A stretch of DNA of 64,000 bases from Streptacidiphilus rugosus AM-16 (GTDB lineage Bacteria; Actinomycetota; Actinomycetes; Streptomycetales; Streptomycetaceae), in NCBI RefSeq assembly GCF_000744655.1, contig NZ_JQMJ01000003.1, positions 372,001-436,000 on the forward strand, in the 5' to 3' direction. The translations under genes were made by a program, and so were the position numbers. The notes below the pieces were generated by a model. That model searched no databases and was not told the origin of the DNA. It saw only the letters and a list, made by a program, of their open reading frames with translations. Shown in pieces: positions 1 through 7,135 of this stretch (positions are counted from its first letter, which is position 1; every line of letters begins with the position of its first letter).

Positions 1-856
1 CGGGCCGGGTGGCCAGCATCTTGGCGAGGCCCTCGCCGGGCTGCTCGGGCGCGAGCTGCACCAGATCGGCGTCGAACCCGGCCTCGGTGAGCACGTCACG
101 GGCGATCTCGACGGTCAGCGCGAGCGGCAGCACGGCGCGGGGGTGCGGCTTCACGACGACCGGGTTGCCGGTCGCGAGCGAGGCGAAGAAGCCGGGGAAG
201 CCGTTCCAGGTCGGGAAGGTGTTGCAGCCGATCAGCAGGGCGACGCCGCGCGGACGGACCAGGAACTCCTTCTCCATCGTCAGCGGGTCGCGCTTGCCCT
301 GCGGCTTGGTCCACTGCGCCTTGGCGGGCAGCCGGGTCTGCTCGGCGTACGCGCAGGCGACGGCCTCCAGACCGCGGTCCTGCGCGTGCGGGCCACCCGC
401 CTGGAAGGCCATGCCGAAGGCCTGCCCGGTGGTGTGCTGGACGGCGAAACCGAACTCGACCGAACGGGCGTTGATCCGCGCCAGGATCTCCGCGCAGACG
501 GCGGCGCGCAGCAGCGGGCTCGCGGCGGCCCACGCGGGCATGGCGCCCGTGGCTCCTGCGATCAGCGCGTCCGCGCCGCGGTAGCCGTACGCGATGTTCA
601 GCGCCTCCCCGAACGGCGACACCTCGCCCCCGGCCTCGGCGTCCGGCCCCACGAGGGCGTCGCCCTCGGCGGCGAGCCGCGTCGTCCCCTTCAGCGCGGC
701 GAACGCGGCCGCGCCGACGGCGAGGGCGTCCTCGCCGTAGGCCTTGGGGAACTCGGGGTAGGGCGACCAGTAGTCCCGCTCGGCGAGTGCGCTCACCGCG
801 CGCTCCAAGGTCTCCTGATGACGGGCGATCAGCGGGTGGGCCGTGGCTGCGGTCAT
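1..856 (-). CDS. paaN: PaaN-type phenylacetate-degradation aldehyde dehydrogenase, N-terminal 285 residues (runs off the window)
   Basis: The reading frame begins at an ATG at 856 and stays open to the window edge, so only the first ~285 residues are present. The protein starts MTAATAHPLIARHQETLERA and continues RDYWSPYPEFPKAYGEDAL. The stretch NTFPTWNGFPGFFASLATG followed by NPVVVKPHP (about residues 208-240) is the aldehyde-dehydrogenase cofactor-binding region as it appears in the PaaN family. PaaN-type enzymes act on ring-opening intermediates of phenylacetyl-CoA degradation in the cytoplasm. A GGAG lies 9 nt before the ATG, and a promoter carrying a palindromic operator lies just upstream (904-932). 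The family name is fairly secure; the exact substrate is inferred. Confidence 0.85.
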   Translation of the reverse strand, partial: MTAATAHPLIARHQETLERAVSALAERDYWSPYPEFPKAYGEDALAVGAAAFAALKGTTRLAAEGDALVGPDAEAGGEVSPFGEALNIAYGYRGADALIAGATGAMPAWAAASPLLRAAVCAEILARINARSVEFGFAVQHTTGQAFGMAFQAGGPHAQDRGLEAVACAYAEQTRLPAKAQWTKPQGKRDPLTMEKEFLVRPRGVALLIGCNTFPTWNGFPGFFASLATGNPVVVKPHPRAVLPLALTVEIARDVLTEAGFDADLVQLAPEQPGEGLAKMLATRP

Positions 857-903
857 TTCGACGCACTCCTCATGGGTCCTGGCGGCGACTCTGCCAAGCA
901 CCT

Positions 904-932
904 ACGGTAACCGAATGATCGGTCGGGTGAAA
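904..932 (-). promoter_or_regulatory. paaN promoter with ACCG-N6-CGGT operator in its spacer
   Basis: On the minus strand TTTCAC (927-932) and TACCGT (904-909) are separated by 17 bp, a good actinobacterial -35/-10 pair reading into paaN. The palindrome ACCGAATGATCGGT occupies 910-923, inside the spacer, where a bound repressor would block RNA polymerase. The same ACCGAA-NN-ATCGGT sequence recurs at 4761-4774 before the bkd operon. It resembles the ACCG-N6-CGGT core reported for TetR-type PaaR regulators, as far as I recall. Confidence 0.6.
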
Positions 933-967
933 CGGTCACTTTGCGGCATCGGCCAGGTTGCACCCCC

Positions 968-1070
968 AGGGGCGCGAGGAACTGCGCGAGGAACCACCCC
1001 CTGCGGACGGCCCTGCGCATTGAGGACCATCCGCACGCCAGTGGCTTGTCGCGCCGTTCCCCGCGCCCCT
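968..1070. repeat. GGGGCGCGRGGAACTG inverted repeat, copy a
   Basis: The left arm starts with AGGGGCGCGAGGAACTGCGC and ends in GAACCAC. The right arm (1041-1070) starts GTGGCTTGTCGCGC and ends CCCCGCGCCCCT. The arms are near-complementary over 30 bp with a ~43-bp centre. The element abuts the stop codon of the MarR gene. Related copies are at 17758-17859, 46888-46991 and 49154-49183. It matches the long extended palindromes common between Streptomyces genes, with probable terminator-like or structural function. Confidence 0.7.
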
Positions 1071-1474
1071 CAGGCCGTGCCCAGCTTCCCCAGGATGCGG
1101 TCGAGCTCCTCCAGATCCTCCGGCGACAGCCGGGTCAGCTCGGCCGGCGGTGCCGTGAGAATCTCGATCGCCGTCTCCGCGGCCTCACGGCCCGTCTCCG
1201 TCAGCGTCACCACCTTCGCGCGCCGGTCCGAGGGATCCGCCTCCCGGACGACCAGGCCGCGCCGCTCCAGGTCGTCCACCACCACCGTGGTGTACGGCTT
1301 GTCCATCAGCAGGCGGCCGGCCAACTCGCTCATCCGCACCGGCCCGTCCACCAACGCCCTCAGCGCGCGCCCGCGGCTGAAACTCATGCCCAGCGTGTCC
1401 GCGACACGCTGCTTGCGGTCGTCCGACTCCAGGACCAGCCGCCGCATCACCGCGTACACCCGCTCCGCGCTCAC
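1070..1474 (-). CDS. MarR-family transcriptional regulator
   Basis: This 134-residue protein has the winged-helix layout of MarR regulators: RMSELAGRLLMDKPYTTVVV forms the recognition-helix region (about 48-67), followed by DPSDRRAKVVTLTETG (about 80-95), the wing and the conserved MarR signature. The GTG start at 1474 overlaps the stop of the upstream MFS exporter gene by 4 bp (GTGA), so the two are translationally coupled. Such pairs usually make a drug- or phenolic-responsive repressor controlling its partner exporter. A TTGTG-N4-CACAA palindrome upstream of the exporter (2940-2953) is a likely binding site. The inducer cannot be read from sequence. Confidence 0.85.
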   Translation of the reverse strand: MSAERVYAVMRRLVLESDDRKQRVADTLGMSFSRGRALRALVDGPVRMSELAGRLLMDKPYTTVVVDDLERRGLVVREADPSDRRAKVVTLTETGREAAETAIEILTAPPAELTRLSPEDLEELDRILGKLGTA

Positions 1475-2910
1475 GACGCGTTCACCGCCGTCCGCTCCTT
1501 GTCCTCGATCCGGTCGAAAACCCGCTGCGCGGTCTCCCGCGCCCGCACGCTCGTCGTCGCCACACCGAGCACCAGCACCGACATCGCGCAGCCCACCACT
1601 ATCCACCACCCGATGTGGCTCGCCTGGGCGAATCCGGTTCTGAAGGTCCCGACCACCGCGGAGGTCACCACCGAGCCGATCACCGCGACGCCCAGCGTCT
1701 GCCCGATCTGGCGGCTGGTGGAGGTGACCGCCGCCGCCACGCCCGCCTGCGCGCGCGGCATGCCGGAGACGGCCGTGTTGGTCACCGGGGCGTTCAGCAT
1801 CCCGAAGCCCACCCCGAACAACGCGTAGGACAGCAGCAGCAGCCACAGCGGGGTGTGGACGCTCAGTCCGACCAGCAGCAGCGCGCTCGTGCCCATCGCC
1901 AGGCCCGCCGCGACCAGCGGCAGCCGGGGTCCGCGGGCGCCGACCAGGCGGCCGCTGAGCGGTGAGAAGACCACCGTCGCCAGCGCCATCGGCAGCGTGC
2001 ACAGGCCCGCCCTGAGCGCGCTGAAGTCGCGCACCTCCTGGAGGAAGAGGGTGTTCAGGAAGAGGAAGCCGCCCAGTCCGGCGAAGCCGGAGACCGCTAT
2101 CACCGTCGCCCCGGCGAACGGCACACTGCGGAAGAAGCGCAGCTCGATCAGCGGCTCGGAGCGCCGCGACTCCACGATCAGCAGCACCACCAGCGCGCTC
2201 GCCGCCAGCCCGAAGCAGAGCAGCGACTGCGCCGATCCCCAGCCGGCCGTCGGCGCCTCGATGATCCCGAAGGTCAGCGAGCCGAGCAGGACGATCACGG
2301 CGAGCTGTCCGACCGGGTCGGCCCGGCGCGGGCGCGGGGCCCGGGACTCGGGGATGTAGAGACCGGCCAGCACCAGCGCCGCGAGGCCCACCGGGATGTT
2401 GACCCAGAAGATCGCCTGCCACCCTACCGAGCCGACCAGCAGACCGCCCACCACCGGGCCGAGCGCCATGCTGAAGCCGACCGTCGCACCCCAGACGCCG
2501 ATCGCGCGGGCCCGCTCCTTGGGGTCGGTGAACGTGTTCGTGATGATCGACATGGCCACCGGGTTGAGCATCGAGCCACCCACGGCCTGCAGGGTGCGCG
2601 CGCCGATCAGCCAGCTCAGGCTCGGCGCGAGGCCGCAGATCAGCGAGCCGACGGTGAAGAGCACCAGGCCCGCCTGGAAGACCCGGCGGCGGCCCAGCCG
2701 GTCGCCGGTCGAGCCGCCCAGCATCAGCAGACTGGCCAGCACGACGGTGTAGGCGTCCACCACCCACTGGAGCCCGGAGACGCCGGCGCCGAGGTCACGG
2801 CCGATGGACGGGAGGGCGACGTTCACGATCGTGATGTCCAGCCCGACGATGAGCAGGCTCATGCAGCAGATGGCCAGGACCAGGAACCGCCGTCGTGCGG
2901 TGAGCTCCAT
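1471..2910 (-). CDS. MFS multidrug efflux transporter, DHA2 (EmrB/QacA-like) family
   Basis: The protein has 479 residues and many hydrophobic helices, fitting a 14-helix DHA2 proton antiporter. The first helix carries GLDITIVNVALPSIGRDLG, the motif D1 typical of the family, and GDRLGRRRVFQAG (about 70-82) is motif A in the loop between helices 2 and 3. I chose the ATG at 2910 because GGAAGGGGG lies just upstream; the frame stays open 60 nt further without a better start. It is first in an operon with the MarR gene, whose start overlaps its stop. The substrate is unknown. Confidence 0.88.
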   Translation of the reverse strand: MELTARRRFLVLAICCMSLLIVGLDITIVNVALPSIGRDLGAGVSGLQWVVDAYTVVLASLLMLGGSTGDRLGRRRVFQAGLVLFTVGSLICGLAPSLSWLIGARTLQAVGGSMLNPVAMSIITNTFTDPKERARAIGVWGATVGFSMALGPVVGGLLVGSVGWQAIFWVNIPVGLAALVLAGLYIPESRAPRPRRADPVGQLAVIVLLGSLTFGIIEAPTAGWGSAQSLLCFGLAASALVVLLIVESRRSEPLIELRFFRSVPFAGATVIAVSGFAGLGGFLFLNTLFLQEVRDFSALRAGLCTLPMALATVVFSPLSGRLVGARGPRLPLVAAGLAMGTSALLLVGLSVHTPLWLLLLSYALFGVGFGMLNAPVTNTAVSGMPRAQAGVAAAVTSTSRQIGQTLGVAVIGSVVTSAVVGTFRTGFAQASHIGWWIVVGCAMSVLVLGVATTSVRARETAQRVFDRIEDKERTAVNAS

Positions 2911-2939
2911 GGACGTCGCCCCCTTCCGACGAGAGTTGA

Positions 2940-2953
2940 TTGTGTTTGCACAA
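2940..2953. promoter_or_regulatory. Candidate MarR operator
   Basis: The palindrome TTGTGTTTGCACAA (TTGTG-N4-CACAA) lies 29 bp upstream of the MFS start codon. A further GTTGTG half-site is seen on the minus strand nearby at 2966-2971. Its position before a MarR-containing operon suggests autoregulation. The assignment is inferred. Confidence 0.45.
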
Positions 2954-2988
2954 CAGTTATAGCACCACAACTAATTCCCGCCCAGCCC

Positions 2989-2994
2989 TACACT
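2989..2994 (+). promoter_or_regulatory. -10 box of a probable leaderless promoter for the GNAT gene
   Basis: TACACT fits TANNNT and ends 6 nt before the GTG start at 3001, with no Shine-Dalgarno sequence. Transcription would then begin at or next to the start codon. The -35 is weak. Confidence 0.45.
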
Positions 2995-3000
2995 GGCCGG

Positions 3001-3498
3001 GTGACCGTCTCTCTCGCTCCGCTGCGGGCCGAGCACGCGGACGCCGTGCTCGCCATCTACCAGCACGGCATCGACACCGGGAACGCGACGTTCGAGACCC
3101 GGGCCCCCTCCTGGGCGGAGTTCGACCGCGGCAGACTGGCCGACCACAGGCTGGTCGCGATGTCCGCCACGGGAGAGGTCCTCGGCTGGGCGGCGACCAG
3201 CGCGGTCTCCTCCCGGCCGGTCTACGCCGGCGTGCTGGAGCACGGGGTCTACGTGCATCCCGACGCCCGCGGCAAGGGCGTCGGCCGGCTGCTGCTGCGC
3301 GGGCTGGTCGAGTCGACCGAGGCCGCCGGGGTCTGGACGCTGCAGGCGGGAGTCTTCCCCGAGAACACCGCCAGCCTGGCCCTGCACGCCGCCCTCGGCT
3401 TCCGCGTCGTCGGCACCAGGGAGCGCATCGGCCGCATGCGGGACGGGCGCTGGCGGGACGTGACCATGCTGGAGCGACGCAGTCAGCACGTGATGTGA
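3001..3498 (+). CDS. GNAT N-acetyltransferase (phosphinothricin acetyltransferase-like)
   Basis: The protein has 165 residues. YVHPDARGKGVGRLLLRGLV (about 84-103) is the acetyl-CoA pyrophosphate-binding motif A (R/Q-x-x-G-x-G/A) of GNAT enzymes, and ENTASLALHAALGFRVVGT (about 121-139) is the following motif B. The IYQHGIDTGNATFETRAPS segment resembles the substrate loop of Pat/Bar-type acetyltransferases. This family acetylates phosphinothricin or small amines such as methionine sulfoximine; substrate here is unproven. It starts with GTG, apparently leaderless, and its stop overlaps the next gene's earliest start (GTGA). Confidence 0.85.
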   Translation: MTVSLAPLRAEHADAVLAIYQHGIDTGNATFETRAPSWAEFDRGRLADHRLVAMSATGEVLGWAATSAVSSRPVYAGVLEHGVYVHPDARGKGVGRLLLRGLVESTEAAGVWTLQAGVFPENTASLALHAALGFRVVGTRERIGRMRDGRWRDVTMLERRSQHVM

Positions 3499-4109
3499 TA
3501 CTCGACCACATGGTCGAGACCTCCCGCCCCGCGCGCCGCGACAGCTACACGGTGGACACCCTGCTCGCCGTCACCGTGCGGGTCTTCAACGAGCGCGGCT
3601 ACGACGGCACGTCGATGGAGGACCTGTCGCGCGCCGCCGGGATCTCCAAGTCCTCGATCTACCACCACGTCAAGGGCAAGGAGGAGCTGCTCCGCCTCGC
3701 CGTCGGCCGGGCGCTGGACGGTCTGTTCGGCACCCTGGAGGAGCCGGAGGCGCAGGAGGGGCCGGCCCTGGCCCGGCTGGAGCACGTGGTCCGGCGGACC
3801 ACGGCCGTACTGCTCGCCGAGCTCCCCTACGTGACGCTGCTGCTCCGGGTGCGCGGCAACACCGCGACCGAGCAGTGGGCCCTGCAGCAGCGGCGCGAGT
3901 TCGACCACCGGGTCGCCGCGCTGCTGGCCGAGGCCGTCGCCGAGGGCCAGCTGCGCGCGGACGTCGAGCCGAGACTGGCCACCCGACTGCTCTTCGGCAT
4001 GATCAACTCGCTGGTCGAGTGGTACCGCCCGGACGGCGAAGGACGGTCGGCGGCCGTGGTCGTGGACGCCGTGGCCGAACTCGCCTTCCACGGCCTGCGC
4101 GCGCCCTGA
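3495..4109 (+). CDS. TetR/AcrR-family regulator, candidate PaaR-type repressor of paaN and bkd
   Basis: The N-terminal HTH is clear: LLAVTVRVFNERGYDGTSME followed by DLSRAAGISKSSIYHHVKGK. The remaining ~150 residues are the variable ligand-binding helices. The earliest start, GTG at 3495, overlaps the preceding GNAT stop (GTGA); an ATG at 3510 is the alternative, giving 199 residues. Two identical-type palindromes (ACCGAATGATCGGT at 910, ACCGAACAATCGGT at 4761) lie upstream of paaN and of the branched-chain dehydrogenase operon, which flank this gene, so acyl-CoA-responsive control of both is a reasonable inference. Convergent with the Lrp gene, with a perfect 42-bp palindrome between. Confidence 0.85.
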   Translation: MILDHMVETSRPARRDSYTVDTLLAVTVRVFNERGYDGTSMEDLSRAAGISKSSIYHHVKGKEELLRLAVGRALDGLFGTLEEPEAQEGPALARLEHVVRRTTAVLLAELPYVTLLLRVRGNTATEQWALQQRREFDHRVAALLAEAVAEGQLRADVEPRLATRLLFGMINSLVEWYRPDGEGRSAAVVVDAVAELAFHGLRAP

Positions 4110-4130
4110 GCTGCGAGGCGTCCCAGCTTT

Positions 4131-4172
4131 CATGATCGCCAAGTGCTTCACGTGAAGCACTTGGCGATCATG
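4131..4172. repeat. TGCTTCACGTGAAGCA palindrome family, copy E1 (perfect 42 bp)
   Basis: All 42 bases form a perfect palindrome centred on the CACGTG at 4149-4154. The left arm reads CATGATCGCCAAG into the TGCTTCAC core. It lies between convergent genes, ending 1 nt before the stop codon of the Lrp gene, so it could act as a bidirectional terminator. The 16-bp core differs from parS (TGTTTCACGTGAAACA) by one symmetric pair. Confidence 0.9.
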
Positions 4173-4173
4173 C

Positions 4174-4659
4174 TCAGTCCGGCAGGACCGGGATCCGGTC
4201 CGTCTCCTCGAAGACCAGCAGGGTCTGCGTGCCGAGCACCCCGGGGATCGACTGGATGCGGTTGAGCACCAGATCCCGCAGCGCCCGGTTGTCCACCGTG
4301 TGCACCAGCATCAGCACGTCGTACTCGCCGCCCACCAGCGCGATGTGCTCCACACCCGGCAGCTCCAGCAGCGCGTTGCGCACGCTCCGCCAGGAGTTCT
4401 GCACGACCTTCAGCGTGATGTACGCCGACGCGCCCTGACCTGCGCGTTCGTGGTCGACGCGGGCGGTGAAGCCGCGGATCACCCCGTCGTCCACCAGCCG
4501 CGAGATCCGCGCGTAGGCATTGGCGCGGGAGACGTGCACCCGCTCGGCGACCGAGCGGATCGACGCGCGGCCGTCCTGCTGCAGGAGGCGCAGGATGGCC
4601 TTGTCGATCCGGTCCAGCGTGCGCTGCTCCGCCCCTCCGGCCAACTGTTCAGTAGTCAT
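4174..4659 (-). CDS. Lrp/AsnC-family transcriptional regulator (BkdR-like)
   Basis: The protein has 161 residues with an N-terminal HTH (LDRIDKAILRLLQQDGRASI, then SVAERVHVSRANAYARISRL) and a C-terminal RAM/AsnC ligand domain (VEHIALVGGEYDVLMLVHTV). The ATG at 4659 is preceded by GAGGGGG. The gene is divergent from the branched-chain 2-oxoacid dehydrogenase operon 206 bp away, the usual setting of an Lrp-type bkd regulator that senses branched-chain amino acids. TTCGGT and TACTCT, 17 bp apart on the minus strand, could be its promoter; the -35 would overlap the palindrome at 4761-4774. Confidence 0.87.
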   Translation of the reverse strand: MTTEQLAGGAEQRTLDRIDKAILRLLQQDGRASIRSVAERVHVSRANAYARISRLVDDGVIRGFTARVDHERAGQGASAYITLKVVQNSWRSVRNALLELPGVEHIALVGGEYDVLMLVHTVDNRALRDLVLNRIQSIPGVLGTQTLLVFEETDRIPVLPD

Positions 4660-4760
4660 GGCCCCCTCGCTCCTCCCCGTGGACGACCTGCTTCCAGCGA
4701 AGCGCTACTACGGCCGTTTGTCCACCACTGCGCCGCAAGAGTAGTCAATTCGATCAAACA

Positions 4761-4774
4761 ACCGAACAATCGGT
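4761..4774. promoter_or_regulatory. ACCG-N6-CGGT operator in the Lrp/bkd intergenic region
   Basis: The sequence ACCGAACAATCGGT differs from the palindrome in the paaN promoter (910-923) only at the central two bases. It lies 92 bp before bkdA and overlaps the possible Lrp promoter. The shared operator links paaN and bkd to one regulator, probably the TetR protein encoded between them. Confidence 0.55.
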
Positions 4775-4865
4775 AGGGAGAGACACCGCTCTCGGCGGCA
4801 CTTGCTGCCCACGCGCCTCATAGACCTCGGTCTACACCCCCACCCACCCTCACGGAGGTGCCGAG

Positions 4866-6005
4866 ATGACCCTTCTCGACCAGCCTGCGGGCGCTCCCCT
4901 GGGCTCCGTCTGGCCGCCGGACGCCCACGGTCCGCGTCGTGACCCGGCCCCGCTGCTGCCGGACCCCGAGCCGCTGCGCGTGCTGGGCACCTCGGTCGCC
5001 GACAAGCTCGACCCCGAGCTGCTGCGCGAGCTGTACCGGCGCCTGGTGCTCGGCCGCCGCTACAACCAGCAGGCCACCACCCTCACCAAGCAGGGCCGCC
5101 TCGCCGTGTACCCGGCCTCCACCGGGCAGGAGGCCTGCCAGATCGCCGCCGCCATGGTGCTGCGCGACACCGACTGGCTCTTCCCCAGCTACCGCGACAC
5201 CCTGGCCGTGGTTTCCCGAGGCGTCCGCCCCGTCGAGGCGCTGACCCTGCTGCGCGGCGACGCCCACCACGGCTGGGACCCCAAGGCCCACCGCGTCGCC
5301 CCCCTCTCCACCCCGCTCGCCACCCAGGCCCCGCACGCCGTCGGTCTGGCCCACGCCGCCCGGCTGCGCGGCGACGACGTGGTCGCGCTCACCACCGTCG
5401 GCGACGGCGGCACCAGCGAGGGCGACTTCCACGAGGCCCTGAACTTCGCCGGCGTGCTGAACGCCCCGGTGGTGTTCCTGGTGCAGAACAACGGCTACGC
5501 GATCTCGGTCCCGCTGGCCAAGCAGTCCGCCGCGCCGACGCTGGCCCACAAGGCCGTGGGCTACGGCATCAGCGGCCGCCTGGTCGACGGCAACGACGCC
5601 GCGGCCATGCACACCGTGCTGTCCGAGGCCGTCGAGCACGCCCGCTCCGGCCGCGGCCCGGTCCTGGTCGAGGCGGTCACCTACCGGCTGGAGGCGCACA
5701 CCAACGCCGACGACGCCACCCGCTACCGCACCCCCGACGAGGTCACCGCCTGGCAGGCCCGCGACCCGCTCCACCTGCTGGAGACCCACCTGCGCGAGGC
5801 CGGCCTCATCGACGACGCCGCCGTCGCCGCGGCCGCCCAGGCCGCCGAGGAGCTCGCCGCCGAGATGCGCGCCGAGTTCCACGCGGAGCCGGAGCTGGAC
5901 CCGCTCTCGCTCTTCGAGCACGTCTACGCCGAGCCCACCCCCCAACTCCGCGAGCAGGCGGCCATGCTGGCCGCCGAGCTCGCCGCGGAGGCCGACGCAC
6001 GATGA
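4866..6005 (+). CDS. bkdA: Branched-chain 2-oxoacid dehydrogenase E1 component, alpha subunit
   Basis: The 379-residue protein carries the thiamine-diphosphate motif GDGGTSEGDFHEALNFAGVL (about 178-197) ending in VQNN. The phosphorylation-loop region YRLEAHTNADDATRYRTPDE is also typical of branched-chain E1alpha. With the E1beta subunit it decarboxylates 2-oxoacids from Val, Leu and Ile and passes the acyl group to E2 lipoyl, supplying branched starter units for fatty acids and polyketides. GGAGGTG precedes the ATG at 4866. Its stop codon overlaps the ATG of a tiny ORF (ATGA) that begins an unusual coupled leader before bkdB. Confidence 0.93.
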   Translation: MTLLDQPAGAPLGSVWPPDAHGPRRDPAPLLPDPEPLRVLGTSVADKLDPELLRELYRRLVLGRRYNQQATTLTKQGRLAVYPASTGQEACQIAAAMVLRDTDWLFPSYRDTLAVVSRGVRPVEALTLLRGDAHHGWDPKAHRVAPLSTPLATQAPHAVGLAHAARLRGDDVVALTTVGDGGTSEGDFHEALNFAGVLNAPVVFLVQNNGYAISVPLAKQSAAPTLAHKAVGYGISGRLVDGNDAAAMHTVLSEAVEHARSGRGPVLVEAVTYRLEAHTNADDATRYRTPDEVTAWQARDPLHLLETHLREAGLIDDAAVAAAAQAAEELAAEMRAEFHAEPELDPLSLFEHVYAEPTPQLREQAAMLAAELAAEADAR

Positions 6006-6115
6006 GCGGCGAGCTGAGGCGCAGTGCAGGGTCGGGGCCTGCGGAGCGAGGAACGAGCGGGGGAGGCACCGACCCGGAGCGGAGCCGAAGCGAAGCGCGA
6101 GAGGAAGAACGATGA
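6002..6115 (+). CDS. Possible 37-residue coupling peptide between bkdA and bkdB
   Basis: The ATG (6002-6004) overlaps the bkdA stop as ATGA. The 37-codon frame begins MSGELRRSAG, is rich in Gly, Glu and Arg, and ends EAREEER. Its TGA again overlaps the ATG of the next mini-ORF. No ribosome-binding site precedes it, so it would be translated only by ribosomes finishing bkdA. The peptide need not have a function; the reading frame may serve to carry ribosomes across the spacer. The open frame and overlaps are seen directly; expression is inferred. Confidence 0.35.
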   Translation: MSGELRRSAGSGPAERGTSGGGTDPERSRSEAREEER

Positions 6116-6159
6116 GCGGCGAGCTGAGGCGCAGTGCAGCGCGAGAGGAACAACGATGA
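6112..6159 (+). CDS. Possible 15-residue coupling peptide before bkdB
   Basis: This short frame encodes MSGELRRSAAREEQR. It shares its first nine residues with the preceding mini-ORF because of the direct repeat, and ends with an ATGA overlap onto the bkdB start. GAGAGGA lies about 7 nt before its ATG. It looks like a duplicated relay for translational coupling. Confidence 0.35.
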   Translation: MSGELRRSAAREEQR

Positions 6160-7130
6160 GCACCGCCACCCTGGCCCAGGCCCTGAACACCGCCCTGGGC
6201 GACGCGCTGCGCGAGGACCCCGACGTCCACATCCTCGGCGAGGACGTCGGCACCCTCGGCGGCGTCTTCCGGATCACCGACGGCCTCGCCGCCGAGTTCG
6301 GTCCGCAGCGCTGCCTGGACACCCCGCTCGCCGAGGCCGGCATCCTCGGCACCGCCGTCGGCATGGCCATGTACGGGCTGCGCCCCGTCGTGGAGATGCA
6401 GTTCGACGCCTTCGCCTACCCGGCGTTCGAGCAGTTGGTCTCGCACGTCGCCAAGATGCGCAACCGCACCGCGGGCAAGCTGCCGCTGCCGATCACCATC
6501 CGCATCCCCTACGGCGGCGGCATCGGCGGCGTCGAGCACCACAGCGACTCCAGCGAGGCCTACTACGCCCACACGCCGGGCCTGCACGTCGTCACCCCGG
6601 CGACCGTCGCGGACGGCTACGGCCTGCTCCGCGCCGCCATCGCCTCCGACGACCCGGTCGTCTTCCTCGAGCCCAAGCGCCTGTACTGGTCCAAGGACGA
6701 GTTCGCGCCCGCTCCGGTCGAGCCGATCGGCCGGGCGGTGGTGCGCCGCCAGGGCACCTCCGCCACGCTGCTCACCTACGGCCCCTCCCTCCCGGTGTGC
6801 CTGGAGGCGGCCGAGGCCGCCAAGGCCGAGGGCTGGGACCTGTCCGTGGTCGACCTGCGCTCGCTGACGCCCTTCGACGACGAGACCGTGTGTGCCGCGG
6901 TGCGGGCCACCGGCCGTGCCGTGGTCGTGCACGAGGCCTCCGGCTTCGGCGGCGTCGGCGCCGAGATCGCCGCCCGCGTGATGGAGCGCTGCTTCCACCA
7001 CCTGGCCGCTCCCGTGCTCCGCGTCACCGGCTTCGACATCCCCTTCCCGCCGCCGATGCTGGAGCGCCACCACCTCCCCGGCGTCGACCGGATCCTCGAC
7101 GCCGTCGCCCGACTCCAGTGGGAGCAGTGA
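6156..7130 (+). CDS. bkdB: Branched-chain 2-oxoacid dehydrogenase E1 component, beta subunit
   Basis: The 324-residue protein begins MSTATLAQALNTALGDALRE and carries the transketolase pyrimidine-domain hallmarks ILGEDVGTLGGVFRITDGL and EAGILGTAVGMAMYGLRPVVE. The C-terminal transketolase domain contains VVHEASGFGGVGAEIAA. The frame is open further upstream (to 6024), but the ATG at 6156 fits the family N-terminus, has GAGAGGAA upstream, and overlaps the stop of the mini-ORF. It forms the heterotetrameric E1 with bkdA. Confidence 0.93.
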   Translation: MSTATLAQALNTALGDALREDPDVHILGEDVGTLGGVFRITDGLAAEFGPQRCLDTPLAEAGILGTAVGMAMYGLRPVVEMQFDAFAYPAFEQLVSHVAKMRNRTAGKLPLPITIRIPYGGGIGGVEHHSDSSEAYYAHTPGLHVVTPATVADGYGLLRAAIASDDPVVFLEPKRLYWSKDEFAPAPVEPIGRAVVRRQGTSATLLTYGPSLPVCLEAAEAAKAEGWDLSVVDLRSLTPFDDETVCAAVRATGRAVVVHEASGFGGVGAEIAARVMERCFHHLAAPVLRVTGFDIPFPPPMLERHHLPGVDRILDAVARLQWEQ

Positions 7131-7135
7131 CAGCC

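Larger units (their letters stand above)
6001..6161 (+). repeat. Direct repeats in the bkdA-bkdB spacer
   Basis: A 29-bp segment starting GATGAGCGGCGAGCTGAGG is present identically at 6001-6029 and 6111-6139. A second 23-bp near-repeat, GCGCGAGAGGAASAACGATG plus AGC, occurs at 6095-6117 and 6139-6161 with one difference. The spacer appears to have grown by internal duplication. Confidence 0.9.
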
